From Enterococcus columbae DSM 7374 = ATCC 51263 (lineage in GTDB: Bacteria; Bacillota; Bacilli; Lactobacillales; Enterococcaceae), in the NCBI RefSeq assembly GCF_000406925.1, contig NZ_KE136348.1:375678-439677 (forward strand): 64,000 nt of DNA, written 5' to 3'. This document shows positions 32,844-42,842 of the stretch, in pieces (position 1 is the first letter of the stretch; each line of letters starts with the position of its first letter). Made by a program: the position numbers and the translations under genes. Under the pieces are notes generated by a model that was given only the letters and a program-made list of their open reading frames with translations, searched no databases and was not told the DNA's origin.

Positions 32844-33417
32844 TTTCTTCCTCTACTTTCTTTAAGGTACTTCTAAGGGTTGCTTCACTAATTTCAAACA
32901 TGGCTAAACGTTTGGCTAACTGTTTGCCATTGGTATAGCCGATTGCCAGACGCTCACCTATTGCTTGACGTAGGCCTTTTGCCTTTGGACCGGCAATTAA
33001 CCCTAAGGCCATTAACGTCTCTTGGCTAATCGGCACAAAATCCGCTTGTTTTTTGGGTTGACTTACTTGGTGAAAGGCTTGAATTAAAGCCTCTTTACTC
33101 GCATGCTCTACGCCTAGGCTAGCAAAACGTTTTTTGCCTTTGCCTTGTTCTTTGGTAATAAAAGCATGCTTGCAATCAGGGACTTGTTGCATAATAATCT
33201 GGCGAATACGCTCACCGGCATGATCCGGATCAGTTAAGACAATCACGCCCCGTTGCTTTTGGGCATGGGCAATTAAGCTTAATGTTTCTTGATTGATTGC
33301 CGAACCAATTGTTTCAATCGTATCCACCTCAAAAAATTCTTTTAATCGGCGCGTATCATCTCGTCCTTCTACGACAACCACTTCATTAATCTTGATTTTT
33401 GCTAGTGTTTGTTTCAT
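32830..33417 (-). CDS. rnmV: Ribonuclease M5
   Basis: 195 residues. A Toprim domain with [12 protein letters not shown] (catalytic Glu) and [13 protein letters not shown] (DxD), and a C-terminal DUF4093 part. RNase M5 cleaves the 5S rRNA precursor. It overlaps tatD by 4 bp (ATGA) and ksgA by 14 bp, indicating a tightly coupled operon. Confidence 0.95.
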   Translation of the reverse strand: MKQTLAKIKINEVVVVEGRDDTRRLKEFFEVDTIETIGSAINQETLSLIAHAQKQRGVIVLTDPDHAGERIRQIIMQQVPDCKHAFITKEQGKGKKRFASLGVEHASKEALIQAFHQVSQPKKQADFVPISQETLMALGLIAGPKAKGLRQAIGERLAIGYTNGKQLAKRLAMFEISEATLRSTLKKVEEESERV

Positions 33418-34196
33418 GCATCCAAATCCAATCTAAATAAACGAGCCGCATTTTGTCTCGTGTGTTTTGCTAAATCTTCTACTGACAGTTCGCGTAATTC
33501 AGCAATTTTTTCCACGACATAACGGGTATACCCAGGTTCATTGCGTTTGCCACGATAAGGAACTGGCGCTAGATAAGGAGCGTCGGTTTCCACCAAGAGA
33601 CGATCTAACGGCACAACTTGAGCTGCTTGCTGCACTTCAATAGCTTTTTTAAAAGTTACTACCCCACTAAAAGAAATATGCATACCTAAATCCAAAAAGC
33701 GCTGTGCCCAGGTAGCATCGCCACTAAAGCTATGCATGATTCCCCCAATTTCATGGACACCTGCCTCTTTTAGAATTTGATAGGTATCTTCCATCGCATC
33801 GCGGGTATGAATACTAATTGGTAGCTTATGCTCCTTGGCTATGTCGATTTGGCGACGAAAAACCTTCGCTTGTACGTCTTTAGGATCTTCCATCCAATAA
33901 TAATCTAAACCAATTTCACCTAAGGCCACGACCTTTTGCTCTTCTAAATGTGCTTGTAGATAGGCCTCAACCTGTGCATCATAGCTACCTGCCTCAGTGG
34001 GGTGCCAACCGATAATACTATAGATTTCTGGATAAGCTGCGCTAAGTGCGAGTGATTTGTCAATCGTTGGATAATCAAAGCCCACTACGGCTATCTCACT
34101 TACCCCTAATTCATGGGCGCGTTGAATGGTCGCTGCTTCTTCATTTAAAAATTGTTCAGCATTCAAATGCGTATGGGTATCGAAAATTTTCATCAT
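33414..34196 (-). CDS. tatD: TatD-family metal-dependent hydrolase
   Basis: 260 residues. TIM-barrel metal motifs FDTHTHLN, ALGEIGLDYYW, ISIHTRDA, GGIMHSFSGD and LLVETDAPYLAP are complete. TatD proteins are 3'-5' exonucleases linked to DNA repair. First gene of the operon with rnmV and ksgA. Two tandem ATGs open the frame; the second (34193) is possible, as no strong ribosome site discriminates. The metG gene that often precedes tatD in Bacilli is absent here. Confidence 0.92.
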   Translation of the reverse strand: MMKIFDTHTHLNAEQFLNEEAATIQRAHELGVSEIAVVGFDYPTIDKSLALSAAYPEIYSIIGWHPTEAGSYDAQVEAYLQAHLEEQKVVALGEIGLDYYWMEDPKDVQAKVFRRQIDIAKEHKLPISIHTRDAMEDTYQILKEAGVHEIGGIMHSFSGDATWAQRFLDLGMHISFSGVVTFKKAIEVQQAAQVVPLDRLLVETDAPYLAPVPYRGKRNEPGYTRYVVEKIAELRELSVEDLAKHTRQNAARLFRLDLDA

Positions 34197-34433
34197 GGAT
34201 ATAAGGCTAAAAATTATAGCCTGCTTCCTCCTTTCATTTACCGGTATTCCTAACTTTAGTATTATAGCATATTTCTGAAAGGAAAGCAGAAAACTCGCTG
34301 TAGTAAAGATAGATTCTTGCTTACAAACGCGTTGGGCAAAGACAGGATATTTTTTTCAGATGTTCATTGCTTTTTTTGAGCATTTCAACTATGCTAAGTA
34401 CATGGAATTTTTTTGTCAGGGGGTGGATAAGAT

Positions 34434-35309
34434 ATGTATTGGTTGCTCGGAATCATCGGGCTACTACTTATTTTTTATATTTATATTGTTTTTATTGCAC
34501 CCTATCTAGTAAGTGAGAAGCATTACTTTGTTCATAAAAATTCAAATGAGCTAGTCGATATTTCAAAGGCTTATGATGTTTTTGATTTTAATACTATTGT
34601 AACGATCGCTCATTTTAGCGATACCCATTTTTCCAAACATTTTCAACCCAAACGTATCAATCGACTCATTCGCTCAACTCAGCGGGTGAAACCAAGTATT
34701 ATCGTATTTACGGGCGATTTGATTGAAGATTACGCCAAGTGGTCACCAAAACATAGTCAAAAATTAATCAATAAGCTCAAGCGTTTCTCTGCGCCCTTAG
34801 GTAAAATTGCTATTTTAGGGAATCATGATTATAAAAATGATGGTCAATATTTTGTCCAAAATATTTATCGTGAAGCGGACTTTACGCTACTAAAAAATGA
34901 AGAAATTTTTGGTTCAATGGATCAATTCTCGATTACCGTAAGTGGAATGGATGATTATCTAGCTGGCAAGCCACAATTTACTTTTGAAAAGACTTTTTCA
35001 AAATGGCAAATTCTGCTCGTTCATGAACCAGACGCAGTATTAAAAGTACCGAATTTAAGTCACTATGATTTAGTCTTAACTGGTCACGCCCATCAAAAGC
35101 GTCGTTTTTTGAATCGCTTCAAAAAATCAATTAAAGGGGCGGAGTATTTTACCCATGGACTATATGCACTAACGCCCAAAACAATCCTCTCGATTTGTAA
35201 TCGGGCTAGACGTTCTTTTTTAAGCAGTCGCTTTCGTCTAGTACCAGAAATCGTCTACTATCATTTAGCTAAAGAGCCAACAGATAAGCCAGTACAACCA
35301 ACCACATAA
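34434..35309 (+). CDS. Membrane-anchored metallophosphoesterase (YkuE-like)
   Basis: 291 residues. An N-terminal membrane helix (about 2-22) is followed by a calcineurin-like domain with all metal motifs: HFSDTHFS (D-x-H), FTGDLIED, LGNHDY, LVHEPD and TGHAHQ. Relatives such as B. subtilis YkuE are wall-associated phosphoesterases of unclear substrate. The ribosome site AGGGGGTGG precedes ATG 34434. Monocistronic, with a bidirectional terminator downstream. Confidence 0.85.
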   Translation: MYWLLGIIGLLLIFYIYIVFIAPYLVSEKHYFVHKNSNELVDISKAYDVFDFNTIVTIAHFSDTHFSKHFQPKRINRLIRSTQRVKPSIIVFTGDLIEDYAKWSPKHSQKLINKLKRFSAPLGKIAILGNHDYKNDGQYFVQNIYREADFTLLKNEEIFGSMDQFSITVSGMDDYLAGKPQFTFEKTFSKWQILLVHEPDAVLKVPNLSHYDLVLTGHAHQKRRFLNRFKKSIKGAEYFTHGLYALTPKTILSICNRARRSFLSSRFRLVPEIVYYHLAKEPTDKPVQPTT

Positions 35310-35394
35310 AAACGTTCCTTAATTGACAGCAGCTTGATTACAGCCTAGGTATTCCTTGACTGAATCAGGCACTGTCTTTTACGGAACGTTTTTT
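35308..35394. terminator. Bidirectional terminator between ykuE-like gene and metF
   Basis: Outer stem AAAAACGTTCC / GGAACGTTTTTT and inner GACAG / CTGTC, between convergent genes. Confidence 0.8.
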
Positions 35395-35449
35395 GATTCT
35401 GCTTGTTTTTAGTATTTCATTTAGCTCGTTTGCTGTAATTGCCATTAGG

Positions 35450-36310
35450 CTATGAAGCAAACAGGGCCTGGGTTGCTTGACTAATGTCACGCGCTGTTTG
35501 GGCTTGATTCATCGTGTAAAGATGGATTCCATCCACATTTTGGGTAACTAAATCGACAATTTGATCAATTGCATAGGCTAAGCCCGCTTCACGCAAAGCT
35601 TGTGGTCGATGCTCGTATTTTTCCAAAATCGCTTTAAACTTCGCTGGAACCTTTGTTTTGCTCGTTTGAATCAAGCGAATCGCCTGATTGCGATTGACAA
35701 TTGGCATAATGCCCGCTAGTATTGGCACATTAATGCCCGCTAAGGCACAATTTTCTTGGAACTGATAAAAGCTCTGATTATCAAAAAATAATTGACTCAC
35801 TAGATACGTACAGCCCGCCTCAACTTTTTGTTTAAGATGGAGGACATCTTCTACGCGGTTAGCTGAATCCGGATGAACCTCTGGATAGCAAGCCCCACTA
35901 ATCGTAAAAGCTTGATTTTTACTTTTCACATAACTGACCAAATCACTAGCATATTGAAAATCTCCTTTTGTTGGTACCCCAGCAATTTTATCTCCACGCA
36001 AAGCTAGAACCCGATCAATCCCTTTTTGTGCTAAGGCTGTTAGAATTTGATTTACCTGTTGCTTACTTAAATATAAAGCTGGCAAGTGAGCCACCGCAGG
36101 AATCTGCAGCTGATTTTGTACATAGTCAGCCAAGCGAACAGTCGATTGCTCAATATTATGTTGGCGATTGCTACAGGTGACACTAATGAACTTAGGAGTT
36201 AATCCCTTTAGCTCACTTAAGGTCTGAATCAGCTTTTCTTCGCCTACTTTCGTATTAGGCGGAAAAATTTCAAAAGATAAGGTCGGCTGATGCGCGCTTT
36301 TTTCACTCAT
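35450..36310 (-). CDS. metF: 5,10-methylenetetrahydrofolate reductase
   Basis: 286 residues. FAD-binding TIM-barrel enzyme with [15 protein letters not shown] (catalytic Glu), [15 protein letters not shown] and [13 protein letters not shown]. It makes 5-methyl-THF, the methyl donor for MetE. It overlaps the end of metE by 8 bp, forming a metE-metF operon under the MetR-type box at 38658-38674. Confidence 0.95.
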   Translation of the reverse strand: MSEKSAHQPTLSFEIFPPNTKVGEEKLIQTLSELKGLTPKFISVTCSNRQHNIEQSTVRLADYVQNQLQIPAVAHLPALYLSKQQVNQILTALAQKGIDRVLALRGDKIAGVPTKGDFQYASDLVSYVKSKNQAFTISGACYPEVHPDSANRVEDVLHLKQKVEAGCTYLVSQLFFDNQSFYQFQENCALAGINVPILAGIMPIVNRNQAIRLIQTSKTKVPAKFKAILEKYEHRPQALREAGLAYAIDQIVDLVTQNVDGIHLYTMNQAQTARDISQATQALFAS

Positions 36311-38567
36311 CGCTAGTCAACTCCTCTCTGACTAAGCGAGCCGCTTGTGTTAAATGCTGTAAACTAGCTTTCGTTTCTTTCTCTCCTCTGGTTTTCAAGC
36401 CACAATCTGGATTAATCCAAACCTTTTCTTTTGGCACTTTGCTTAAAATTTTAGTGATTGTCTCAGTAATTTCAGCCACTGATGGAATACGTGGGGAATG
36501 AATATCATACACACCAGGTCCCACTTGAGTTTGAAAATGTTTGGCTTGTAATTCATCTAAAATGGTTAAGTTAGAACGGGATGCTTCAAAAGAAATAACG
36601 TCAGCATCCATGGCATCAATGGCTTCAATAATATCCGTAAATTCGCTATAGCACATATGCGTATGAATTTGGGTAGTCGGCTTGACTTTACTATGCACTA
36701 AACGGAAAGCTGGAATCGCCCAATCTAAATATTCGCTGAACCAATCTGATTGACGTAAAGGTAATTTTTCACGTAAAGCTGCTTCATCAATCTGAATAAT
36801 TTCAATTCCGTTGGCTTCTAAGTCTAATACCTCTTCTTGAATGGCCAAAGCAAGTTGTAGCGTAGATTCTCTTAATGAAATATCTTCTCGTGGGAACGAC
36901 CAATTTAAAATGGTTACCGGTCCAGTTAACATGCCTTTAACATATTGCTTGGTTTGTTGTTGGGCATAGCTAGACCATTTAACCGTAATTGGTGCTTTTC
37001 GATAAATATCTCCCCAAATAATCGGTGGTTTCACGCCTCTGGTACCATAGGATTGGACCCAACCATTTTGACTAAAGAGATAGCCAGCTAAATTTTGACC
37101 AAAATATTCCACCATGTCATTACGCTCAAACTCTCCATGCACCAAAACATCTAAGCCAATCTCACTTTGCCAAGCTAACCATTCATTAATTTTTGCTTGA
37201 ACAAATGCCTCATACGCTTGTTCCGTGATATCCCCTCGATTGAATTGGGCTCTTTTTTGTTTCACTTCCTTAGTCTGCGGGAAGGAACCAATTGTTGTTG
37301 TAGGTAATAATGGAAACTGAAATTTCGCTTTTTGTAATTTTTCACGTTGCGCAAAAGCGGGCTGACGAATAAAATCATTTGGCTGTAGTGCATCAACAGC
37401 TTGTTGTACCTTAAGATTTTTTTCAATCCGATTATTAGCAAAAAGCGTTTGATTTTGAATTAATTGTTCTATTTGGTGCTTACTTGTTAAAATTGTCGCT
37501 AAATCAACTAATTCGCCTAATTTTTCTTTAGCAAAGGCTAGATGGGCTGTTATGTCTGCAGCAAAAGTTTCATTTTCCACTGTATACGGTACATGTAATA
37601 ACGAACAAGATGTAGTAAGCACTAGCTGTTCAACCGGTAATTGCTTGATTAATTCAACCGTCTTGGTATAGTCATTGCGCCAAATATTCTTACCGTTAAC
37701 AATTCCAGCATATAAAATTTTATCTTTAGGAAAACCTGATTGTACCAAACGTAAAGTCTCTTTGCCTTCAACAAAATCTAAACCTAAGCCATCAATTGGT
37801 AAATGGGTCAAGATCTCATATACATCACGGACATCACCAAAATAGGTTTGAACCAAGACCTTAATGCCAAGATTTTCTTCAAGTAAGGCTTGATAAAGGG
37901 TAGTTAGAAGAGCTTTTTCTTTTTCAGCTAAATCTTTCACTAAAGCTGGTTCATCTAATTGGACCCACTGCGCGCCTAATTTAGCCAATTCTAGTAATAC
38001 TTCGCGATAACTTTGAATTAAGTCCGGTACAAAATCCTCGGCAACACAACCTGCTTCATATTCTGCTAAGCTAAGTAAAGTAAAGGGTCCAACTAAAACC
38101 GGCCTTGTCTGAATGCCTAAAGCTTTCGCCTCTTGATATTCTGCAAAAATTTTACGACCTGTCAGCTTCACTTGCGTATTTTTTTCAAATTTTGGCACTA
38201 GGTAATGGTAATTGGTATTAAACCATTTTTTCATTGGTCGAGCTTTGACATCACCTTTTTCGCCTTGATAGCCACGAGCTAAGGCAAAATAACGCTCTAA
38301 ATCAGTAAATGGTAATTTGGCTACTTCTTCAGGAATAATATTAAATAATACGGCGGTATCAAGGGTTTGATCATAAAAAGAAAAATCATTACTAGGTATT
38401 TCCTCAATACCTGCTTGTTTAATTGTTTGCCAATGTTTTTGTCGTAATGCTTTAGCAAAAGTTAATAACTCCTCTTCGCTAATTTCCTGTCTAAAATATT
38501 TTTCCGTTTGAAATTTTAATTCTCGATGCTCACCAATTCTTGGGAAACCAACAATACTTGTTTTCAT
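36303..38567 (-). CDS. metE: Cobalamin-independent methionine synthase
   Basis: 754 residues, full length with both barrels. The N-terminal half begins [18 protein letters not shown]. The C-terminal half has the zinc ligands in [10 protein letters not shown] (His, Cys) and [10 protein letters not shown] (Cys), with [17 protein letters not shown] for substrate binding. It transfers methyl from 5-methyl-THF polyglutamate to homocysteine. First gene of metEF; AGTGAGG precedes the ATG. A second, single-barrel homologue lies at 42843-43973. Confidence 0.97.
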   Translation of the reverse strand: MKTSIVGFPRIGEHRELKFQTEKYFRQEISEEELLTFAKALRQKHWQTIKQAGIEEIPSNDFSFYDQTLDTAVLFNIIPEEVAKLPFTDLERYFALARGYQGEKGDVKARPMKKWFNTNYHYLVPKFEKNTQVKLTGRKIFAEYQEAKALGIQTRPVLVGPFTLLSLAEYEAGCVAEDFVPDLIQSYREVLLELAKLGAQWVQLDEPALVKDLAEKEKALLTTLYQALLEENLGIKVLVQTYFGDVRDVYEILTHLPIDGLGLDFVEGKETLRLVQSGFPKDKILYAGIVNGKNIWRNDYTKTVELIKQLPVEQLVLTTSCSLLHVPYTVENETFAADITAHLAFAKEKLGELVDLATILTSKHQIEQLIQNQTLFANNRIEKNLKVQQAVDALQPNDFIRQPAFAQREKLQKAKFQFPLLPTTTIGSFPQTKEVKQKRAQFNRGDITEQAYEAFVQAKINEWLAWQSEIGLDVLVHGEFERNDMVEYFGQNLAGYLFSQNGWVQSYGTRGVKPPIIWGDIYRKAPITVKWSSYAQQQTKQYVKGMLTGPVTILNWSFPREDISLRESTLQLALAIQEEVLDLEANGIEIIQIDEAALREKLPLRQSDWFSEYLDWAIPAFRLVHSKVKPTTQIHTHMCYSEFTDIIEAIDAMDADVISFEASRSNLTILDELQAKHFQTQVGPGVYDIHSPRIPSVAEITETITKILSKVPKEKVWINPDCGLKTRGEKETKASLQHLTQAARLVREELTSDE

Positions 38568-38657
38568 TGTTCTAACCTCACTTATTCTTTTGTTTTACTT
38601 GTGCTAATCCTAGCACAGCTAAAGGATATTTAATAACTGATAAAATATATGGATTAT

Positions 38658-38674
38658 TATAGTCAAAAACTATA
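38658..38674. promoter_or_regulatory. MetR/MtaR-type box upstream of metE
   Basis: TATAGTCAAAAACTATA is a 17-bp near-palindrome matching the streptococcal methionine-regulator box TATAGTTTnAAACTATA. It lies 90 bp upstream of metE and in the spacer shared with the divergent nudix-metR unit, so it may control both. Confidence 0.8.
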
Positions 38675-38800
38675 ACCTGATGTAAAATAGAACAAACAAT
38701 TGATTAATCAAGCATTGTTTCATTGAAGCAAGTAATTTCTAAGTGATTTACTTTAGTTATCACTACTTAAAATAATATAAAAAGATTGGAGTTGACGAGG

Positions 38801-39379
38801 ATGAAGGCATTCACCTTAGCGATGGAAGCTTATCAACCATTCAATGAACAAGAAGCGAAGGATAAGCAATTATTTTTAGAGCAATTAGCAAACAATCCCA
38901 AATTTTTTACCCGAGAGAGTGCACTCGCGCACGTTAGCGTCTCTGCTTGGATTGTCAGTCCTAATCGTCAGCAGGTGCTGATGGACTATCATAATATTTA
39001 TCAATCTTGGGCTTGGTTAGGCGGACATGCAGATGGAAAGACCGATTTGAAAAAGGTGATTTTACGGGAAATTGCCGAAGAAAGTGGTTTGACTGATAGT
39101 CATTTTTTATCAGAGGAGTTATTTTCCATTGAGGTGCTTACGGTGGATGGGCATCAAAAAAGAGGGAGTTATGTCCCTTCACATCTTCATTTCAACTGTA
39201 CCTATCTACTAGAGGCAGATCCTAAGCTACCACTACGCATTCAGCCGAGTGAAAATAGCCAAATTGGTTGGATAGCTGTCCAACAACTACCTGAAAAAGT
39301 CAGCGAAAAGTGGATTCAAAAAAATATCTACCAAAAGCTAATCGCTAAGGTCAATCGCGATTTTGCATTACCAGAATAA
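38801..39379 (+). CDS. NUDIX hydrolase
   Basis: 192 residues. NUDIX box region GHADGKTDLKKVILREIAEESGL (38801 frame, about residues 73-95) fits G-x5-E-x7-REUxEExGU except that the first Glu is Thr; the catalytic REIAEE core is intact. Substrate unknown. ATG 38801 was chosen over an in-frame TTG 15 nt upstream because GGAG lies 9 nt before it. It is 11 bp upstream of the LysR regulator and divergent from metEF, suggesting methionine-linked expression. Confidence 0.85.
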   Translation: MKAFTLAMEAYQPFNEQEAKDKQLFLEQLANNPKFFTRESALAHVSVSAWIVSPNRQQVLMDYHNIYQSWAWLGGHADGKTDLKKVILREIAEESGLTDSHFLSEELFSIEVLTVDGHQKRGSYVPSHLHFNCTYLLEADPKLPLRIQPSENSQIGWIAVQQLPEKVSEKWIQKNIYQKLIAKVNRDFALPE

Positions 39380-39390
39380 GGAGAATCACT

Positions 39391-40323
39391 ATGCGAATAC
39401 AACAATTAGCCTACTTAGATAAAATTGTAGAGACTGGCTCGATCAATGAAGCAGCCAAGCAATTATTTTTAACCCAACCAAGCCTATCTAATGCGATTAA
39501 GGAATTAGAAGCTGAATTAGGCATTCAATTACTCATTCGCAGTAAACTAGGAGTCAGCTTAACCGAAGAAGGACGAGAATTTATGCTCTATGCCCGACAA
39601 ATTCTTGATCAAGTCCAATTACTTGAGGAACGCTATCAACAACAACCTAAACGCAAGCAAAATTTTTCTGTTTCAGCTCAACATTATGCCTTTGTCGTTC
39701 ACGCTTTTGTCGAATTAATCAAGTCGGTAGATGCTAATGAATACCAATTTACCTTACGCGAAACAGAAACACAAAATATTCTAGATGATTTAACGCAATT
39801 TAAAAGTGAGTTAGGTGTACTTTATTTAAATGATTTTAACGAGCAGGTCTTAAAAAAGCTGTTTAAAGAGCGCGATTTAATCTTCACGCCTTTATTTGTT
39901 GCCAAACCACATGTTTTTGTTAGTCGCAGCAATCCATTAGCCAACCAAAAACACGTGCAACTAGAAGATTTAGATGATTTTCCGTATTTATCCTATGAAC
40001 AAGGTGAAAATAATTCTTTTTATTTTTCCGAAGAAATTTTAAGCACCCTGCATCATAAAAAAAGCATCAAGGTGAGTGATCGCGCGACAATTTTTAATTT
40101 AATGGTCGGTCTTAACGGCTATACGATTAGCTCAGGCATCATCAGTAGTGCCTTGAACGATGATAAGATTATCGCTATTCCCTTAGATGTCGAGGACTCA
40201 ATGACTTTAGGGTGGTTAAGACATCGCCAAGTAAGTTTAAGTACTACTGGTAAAAAATACCTCAAGCTATTAAAACAACACATTAAAGATTATGGATTTG
40301 AAATTATGGAACAAGAAACTTAA
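39391..40323 (+). CDS. LysR-family methionine/cysteine regulator (MetR/MtaR-like)
   Basis: 310 residues. An N-terminal winged helix-turn-helix (IVETGSINEAAKQLFLTQPSLSNAI) precedes a LysR substrate-binding domain. The N terminus MRIQQLAYLDKIVETGS resembles the streptococcal MetR/CysR group that uses homocysteine or O-acetylserine as effectors. The TATAG-type palindrome before metE nearby supports the methionine role. AAGGAG precedes the ATG. Distinguishing MetR from CysR would need a tree. Confidence 0.8.
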   Translation: MRIQQLAYLDKIVETGSINEAAKQLFLTQPSLSNAIKELEAELGIQLLIRSKLGVSLTEEGREFMLYARQILDQVQLLEERYQQQPKRKQNFSVSAQHYAFVVHAFVELIKSVDANEYQFTLRETETQNILDDLTQFKSELGVLYLNDFNEQVLKKLFKERDLIFTPLFVAKPHVFVSRSNPLANQKHVQLEDLDDFPYLSYEQGENNSFYFSEEILSTLHHKKSIKVSDRATIFNLMVGLNGYTISSGIISSALNDDKIIAIPLDVEDSMTLGWLRHRQVSLSTTGKKYLKLLKQHIKDYGFEIMEQET

Positions 40324-40369
40324 ACTCCTCATGACTTAAGTCAAACGTGTTCGTGGCTGTTTAATAAAA

Positions 40370-40418
40370 AGACGTGCCTATATTGCTTAGTTTAACGCTA
40401 AGCAATATAGGCACGTAG
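40370..40418 (-). terminator. Terminator of aroF
   Basis: Perfect 19-bp stem ACGTGCCTATATTGCTTAG / CTAAGCAATATAGGCACGT with a 7-nt loop, followed leftwards by CTTTTTATT. Confidence 0.9.
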
Positions 40419-40422
40419 CCGT

Positions 40423-41454
40423 TTAATCAAGATTTTCATAAATATAATGAACTAGTTCTTCGGTTTTTTCCCAGCCTAGGCATGGGTCGGTGATTGATTG
40501 GCCGTAAGTTCCTTCACCGGGTTCTTGGCGACCATCTTCTATATAGCTTTCAATCATAAAACCACGAACCATTTGTTTAATCTCTTGATTCCAAGCACGG
40601 TTGATCAAGACTTCTTTCACGATACGCATTTGTTCTAGATATTGCTTACCTGAGTTATCATGATTGGTATCGATAATAATAAATGGGTTAGCATAATTGC
40701 CTTCTTTGTAGGCTTTGACAGCTTTTAATAAATCTTCATAATGATAGTTTGGAATGACCTGACCTTGTTCGCTTAAAGCGCCTCGTAAAATGACATGAGC
40801 TAATTCATTTCCTGTGGTTTTAACCTCACTACCACTGAAAATAAATTCCTGACTTCTTTGAGCCGCATGTAATGAATTGAATAATACTTTCATATTACCG
40901 CTTGTCGGATTTTTTAATCCAGTCGGTGCATCAATTCCGCTAGCTACAAAGCGGTGTTGTTGATCTTCCACCGAACGCGCACCGACGGCATGATAACTCA
41001 CTAAATCATCCACAAAAACTAAATTTTCCGGATATAACATTTCATCAGCTGTCGTTAAACCTGCTTCACCAATGACACGTTTATGTAATTTGCGAACAGC
41101 AACCATGCCACGAATAAGGTTGGTTTCACCTGATGGGTCTTGTTGATGCAGCATTCCTTTATAACCATCGCCGTTGGTTCTAGGTTTGCCTGTATACACC
41201 CGTTGAACGATAAAGATCTTATCCTTCACCTTTTCTTGTAGCTTAGCTAAACGTTTGGCATAATCTAAAACGGCCTCTTCGTTATCAGCTGAACACGGAC
41301 CAATCACTAATAAAAAGCGTTGATCTTCTCCTTTAATAATTGCTTTTAATTCGGCATCACGTTTATCCTTGAATGCCTGTTCTTTGGCATCTAAACAAGA
41401 TAATGACTTGATTAAATCAAGATTGACTTGTTTGCTTACCGCTTCAAAACTCAT
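40423..41454 (-). CDS. aroF: DAHP synthase, class I AroG type
   Basis: 343 residues. 3-deoxy-7-phosphoheptulonate synthase: VIGPCSADN (metal Cys), YTGKPRTNGDGYKG, GARSVEDQQHR, GLKNPTSGN and IDTNHDNSGK are all conserved. It condenses phosphoenolpyruvate with erythrose-4-phosphate at the start of the shikimate pathway. No other aro gene is adjacent. Strong promoter and a leader of about 165 nt upstream. AGGAG precedes the ATG. Confidence 0.95.
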   Translation of the reverse strand: MSFEAVSKQVNLDLIKSLSCLDAKEQAFKDKRDAELKAIIKGEDQRFLLVIGPCSADNEEAVLDYAKRLAKLQEKVKDKIFIVQRVYTGKPRTNGDGYKGMLHQQDPSGETNLIRGMVAVRKLHKRVIGEAGLTTADEMLYPENLVFVDDLVSYHAVGARSVEDQQHRFVASGIDAPTGLKNPTSGNMKVLFNSLHAAQRSQEFIFSGSEVKTTGNELAHVILRGALSEQGQVIPNYHYEDLLKAVKAYKEGNYANPFIIIDTNHDNSGKQYLEQMRIVKEVLINRAWNQEIKQMVRGFMIESYIEDGRQEPGEGTYGQSITDPCLGWEKTEELVHYIYENLD

Positions 41455-41627
41455 AATTTTCTCTCCTTTTTCTTACCCTTTTACTTTTCATTTTTCTATT
41501 ATATGCTGAAATACTCATTTTTGAAATAGGCGATTGACAATTTTCATTGTACTTTTTCATCTTTTATCAGGCCAGCTACAAATAATCCTAATCTCTTTCA
41601 TTCACTAGGATAACAAACGTTTCAAAT

Positions 41628-41656
41628 ATTTTAAAAAACACGATAATAATTGTCAA
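41628..41656 (-). promoter_or_regulatory. aroF promoter with long leader
   Basis: TTGACA (41651-41656), 17-nt spacer, TAAAAT (41628-41633), leftward. Transcription would leave about 165 nt before aroF. The leader holds an inverted repeat CTAATCT..AGGATTA-like region (41588-41610) but no clear terminator or T-box signature. The 41455-41769 spacer has nothing else recognisable. Confidence 0.65.
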
Positions 41657-41769
41657 CAAAAAGGCTTTTCTTTACCTAGCTAAGCCTTGGTTCAAGTGAT
41701 TTGATTGTTTGTTTTTTTGCTAATCATGCTATAATAAAGTCGATAAAAGTTGTTAAAGTAGGTGTACAA

Positions 41770-42789
41770 ATGATTTGGCAGCGTTTTAAAAACAGTTCAC
41801 AAAATGAAATTTCTGAATTGATGACTATGCGCTTAAGTGGCTTTAAACAAAAAATATTAATCGAAGGTCGTTTTCGCACCAATCCGATTTTGATTTTTTT
41901 ACATGGGGGTCCAGGTAGCCCGGCTCCTTTTTCAGCAGGCTGTCGGGGGATGTTTCCGGAACTAACCGAGCGTTTTTTAATGGTCTATTGGGATCAATTA
42001 GGCTGTGGCGTAAATGACAAACAAATCTCTGAAGACTTTACCATTGAGCATTTTGTTTCAATGACCGAAGATTTAGTCAAGCAGCTCAAACAAATGTTTC
42101 CTAAAAATGATTTATATCTTTTTGGCTATTCTTGGGGATCAATTTTATCAACCTTAGTCACTAAACGAGTCCCTCATCTAATCAATGGTGTAATGGCTTT
42201 AGGTCAAATTGTTCGTAACCTTGGCTTCAACGAATTTGTTTATTACGCTTTAGAACATGCGCAAATGCCTAAGTTTCGCCAACGTGCCCTAGCTAAAATT
42301 AAGGCTAAAGCCAAGCACACACCGTTTGATTTACGGAGAATTGAATATTGGATCAAAAAATATACCAATGGCTATCAACCAAAAAGAGCTGAAAAATATC
42401 CTCTTTTTTCGGTTATTGCAATAATGCTATCTAGTCCTGATTATACCTTTAAAGACTTATTGGCTGTCATTTTAAATGGGACTCGAAAGAATCAATCACT
42501 CAACAAAGAAATGATGCAAGTGGATTTAACCAGTGATTTACAAAATATTGAAGTTCCTTATATTATGATTCAAGGACAAGACGATTTACTCACACCGACA
42601 CAAATGGCTCGCCAAACCTATGAGCATACCTATAATCCCAATTTGCAATATGCCTTAGTAAATAACTGTGGACATCTTCCAGGAAAACATGCCTTGAGAG
42701 AAGTTTTGCTAATTGGCTATCAATTCTTTATGTATTTAGCCAATCAAAAGAAGAAACAAAAACCTACTGATTTGTTGAATAAAAAATAA
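41770..42789 (+). CDS. Alpha/beta hydrolase (prolyl-iminopeptidase-like, S33)
   Basis: 339 residues. Oxyanion motif FLHGGPGSPAPF, WDQLGCG, nucleophile elbow FGYSWGS (Ser), acid QGQDDLLTP and base NCGHLPG complete the triad. The HGGPGSP string is typical of proline iminopeptidases, but the family also has other esterases and peptidases. ATG 41770 was chosen because GTAGGTG lies just upstream. Monocistronic between terminators. Confidence 0.82.
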   Translation: MIWQRFKNSSQNEISELMTMRLSGFKQKILIEGRFRTNPILIFLHGGPGSPAPFSAGCRGMFPELTERFLMVYWDQLGCGVNDKQISEDFTIEHFVSMTEDLVKQLKQMFPKNDLYLFGYSWGSILSTLVTKRVPHLINGVMALGQIVRNLGFNEFVYYALEHAQMPKFRQRALAKIKAKAKHTPFDLRRIEYWIKKYTNGYQPKRAEKYPLFSVIAIMLSSPDYTFKDLLAVILNGTRKNQSLNKEMMQVDLTSDLQNIEVPYIMIQGQDDLLTPTQMARQTYEHTYNPNLQYALVNNCGHLPGKHALREVLLIGYQFFMYLANQKKKQKPTDLLNKK

Positions 42790-42831
42790 AGACGCATCGC
42801 TTCTGATAAAATAATCGGTAGCGATGCGTCT
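42790..42831. terminator. Bidirectional terminator
   Basis: Perfect 12-bp stem AGACGCATCGCT / AGCGATGCGTCT between convergent genes. Confidence 0.8.
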
Positions 42832-42842
42832 AATATTTGAAG

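Noticed and set aside
41455-41627. T-box or tryptophan-type leader in front of aroF
   Set aside because: No T-box sequence, no clear leader peptide with repeated aromatic codons and no terminator hairpin.
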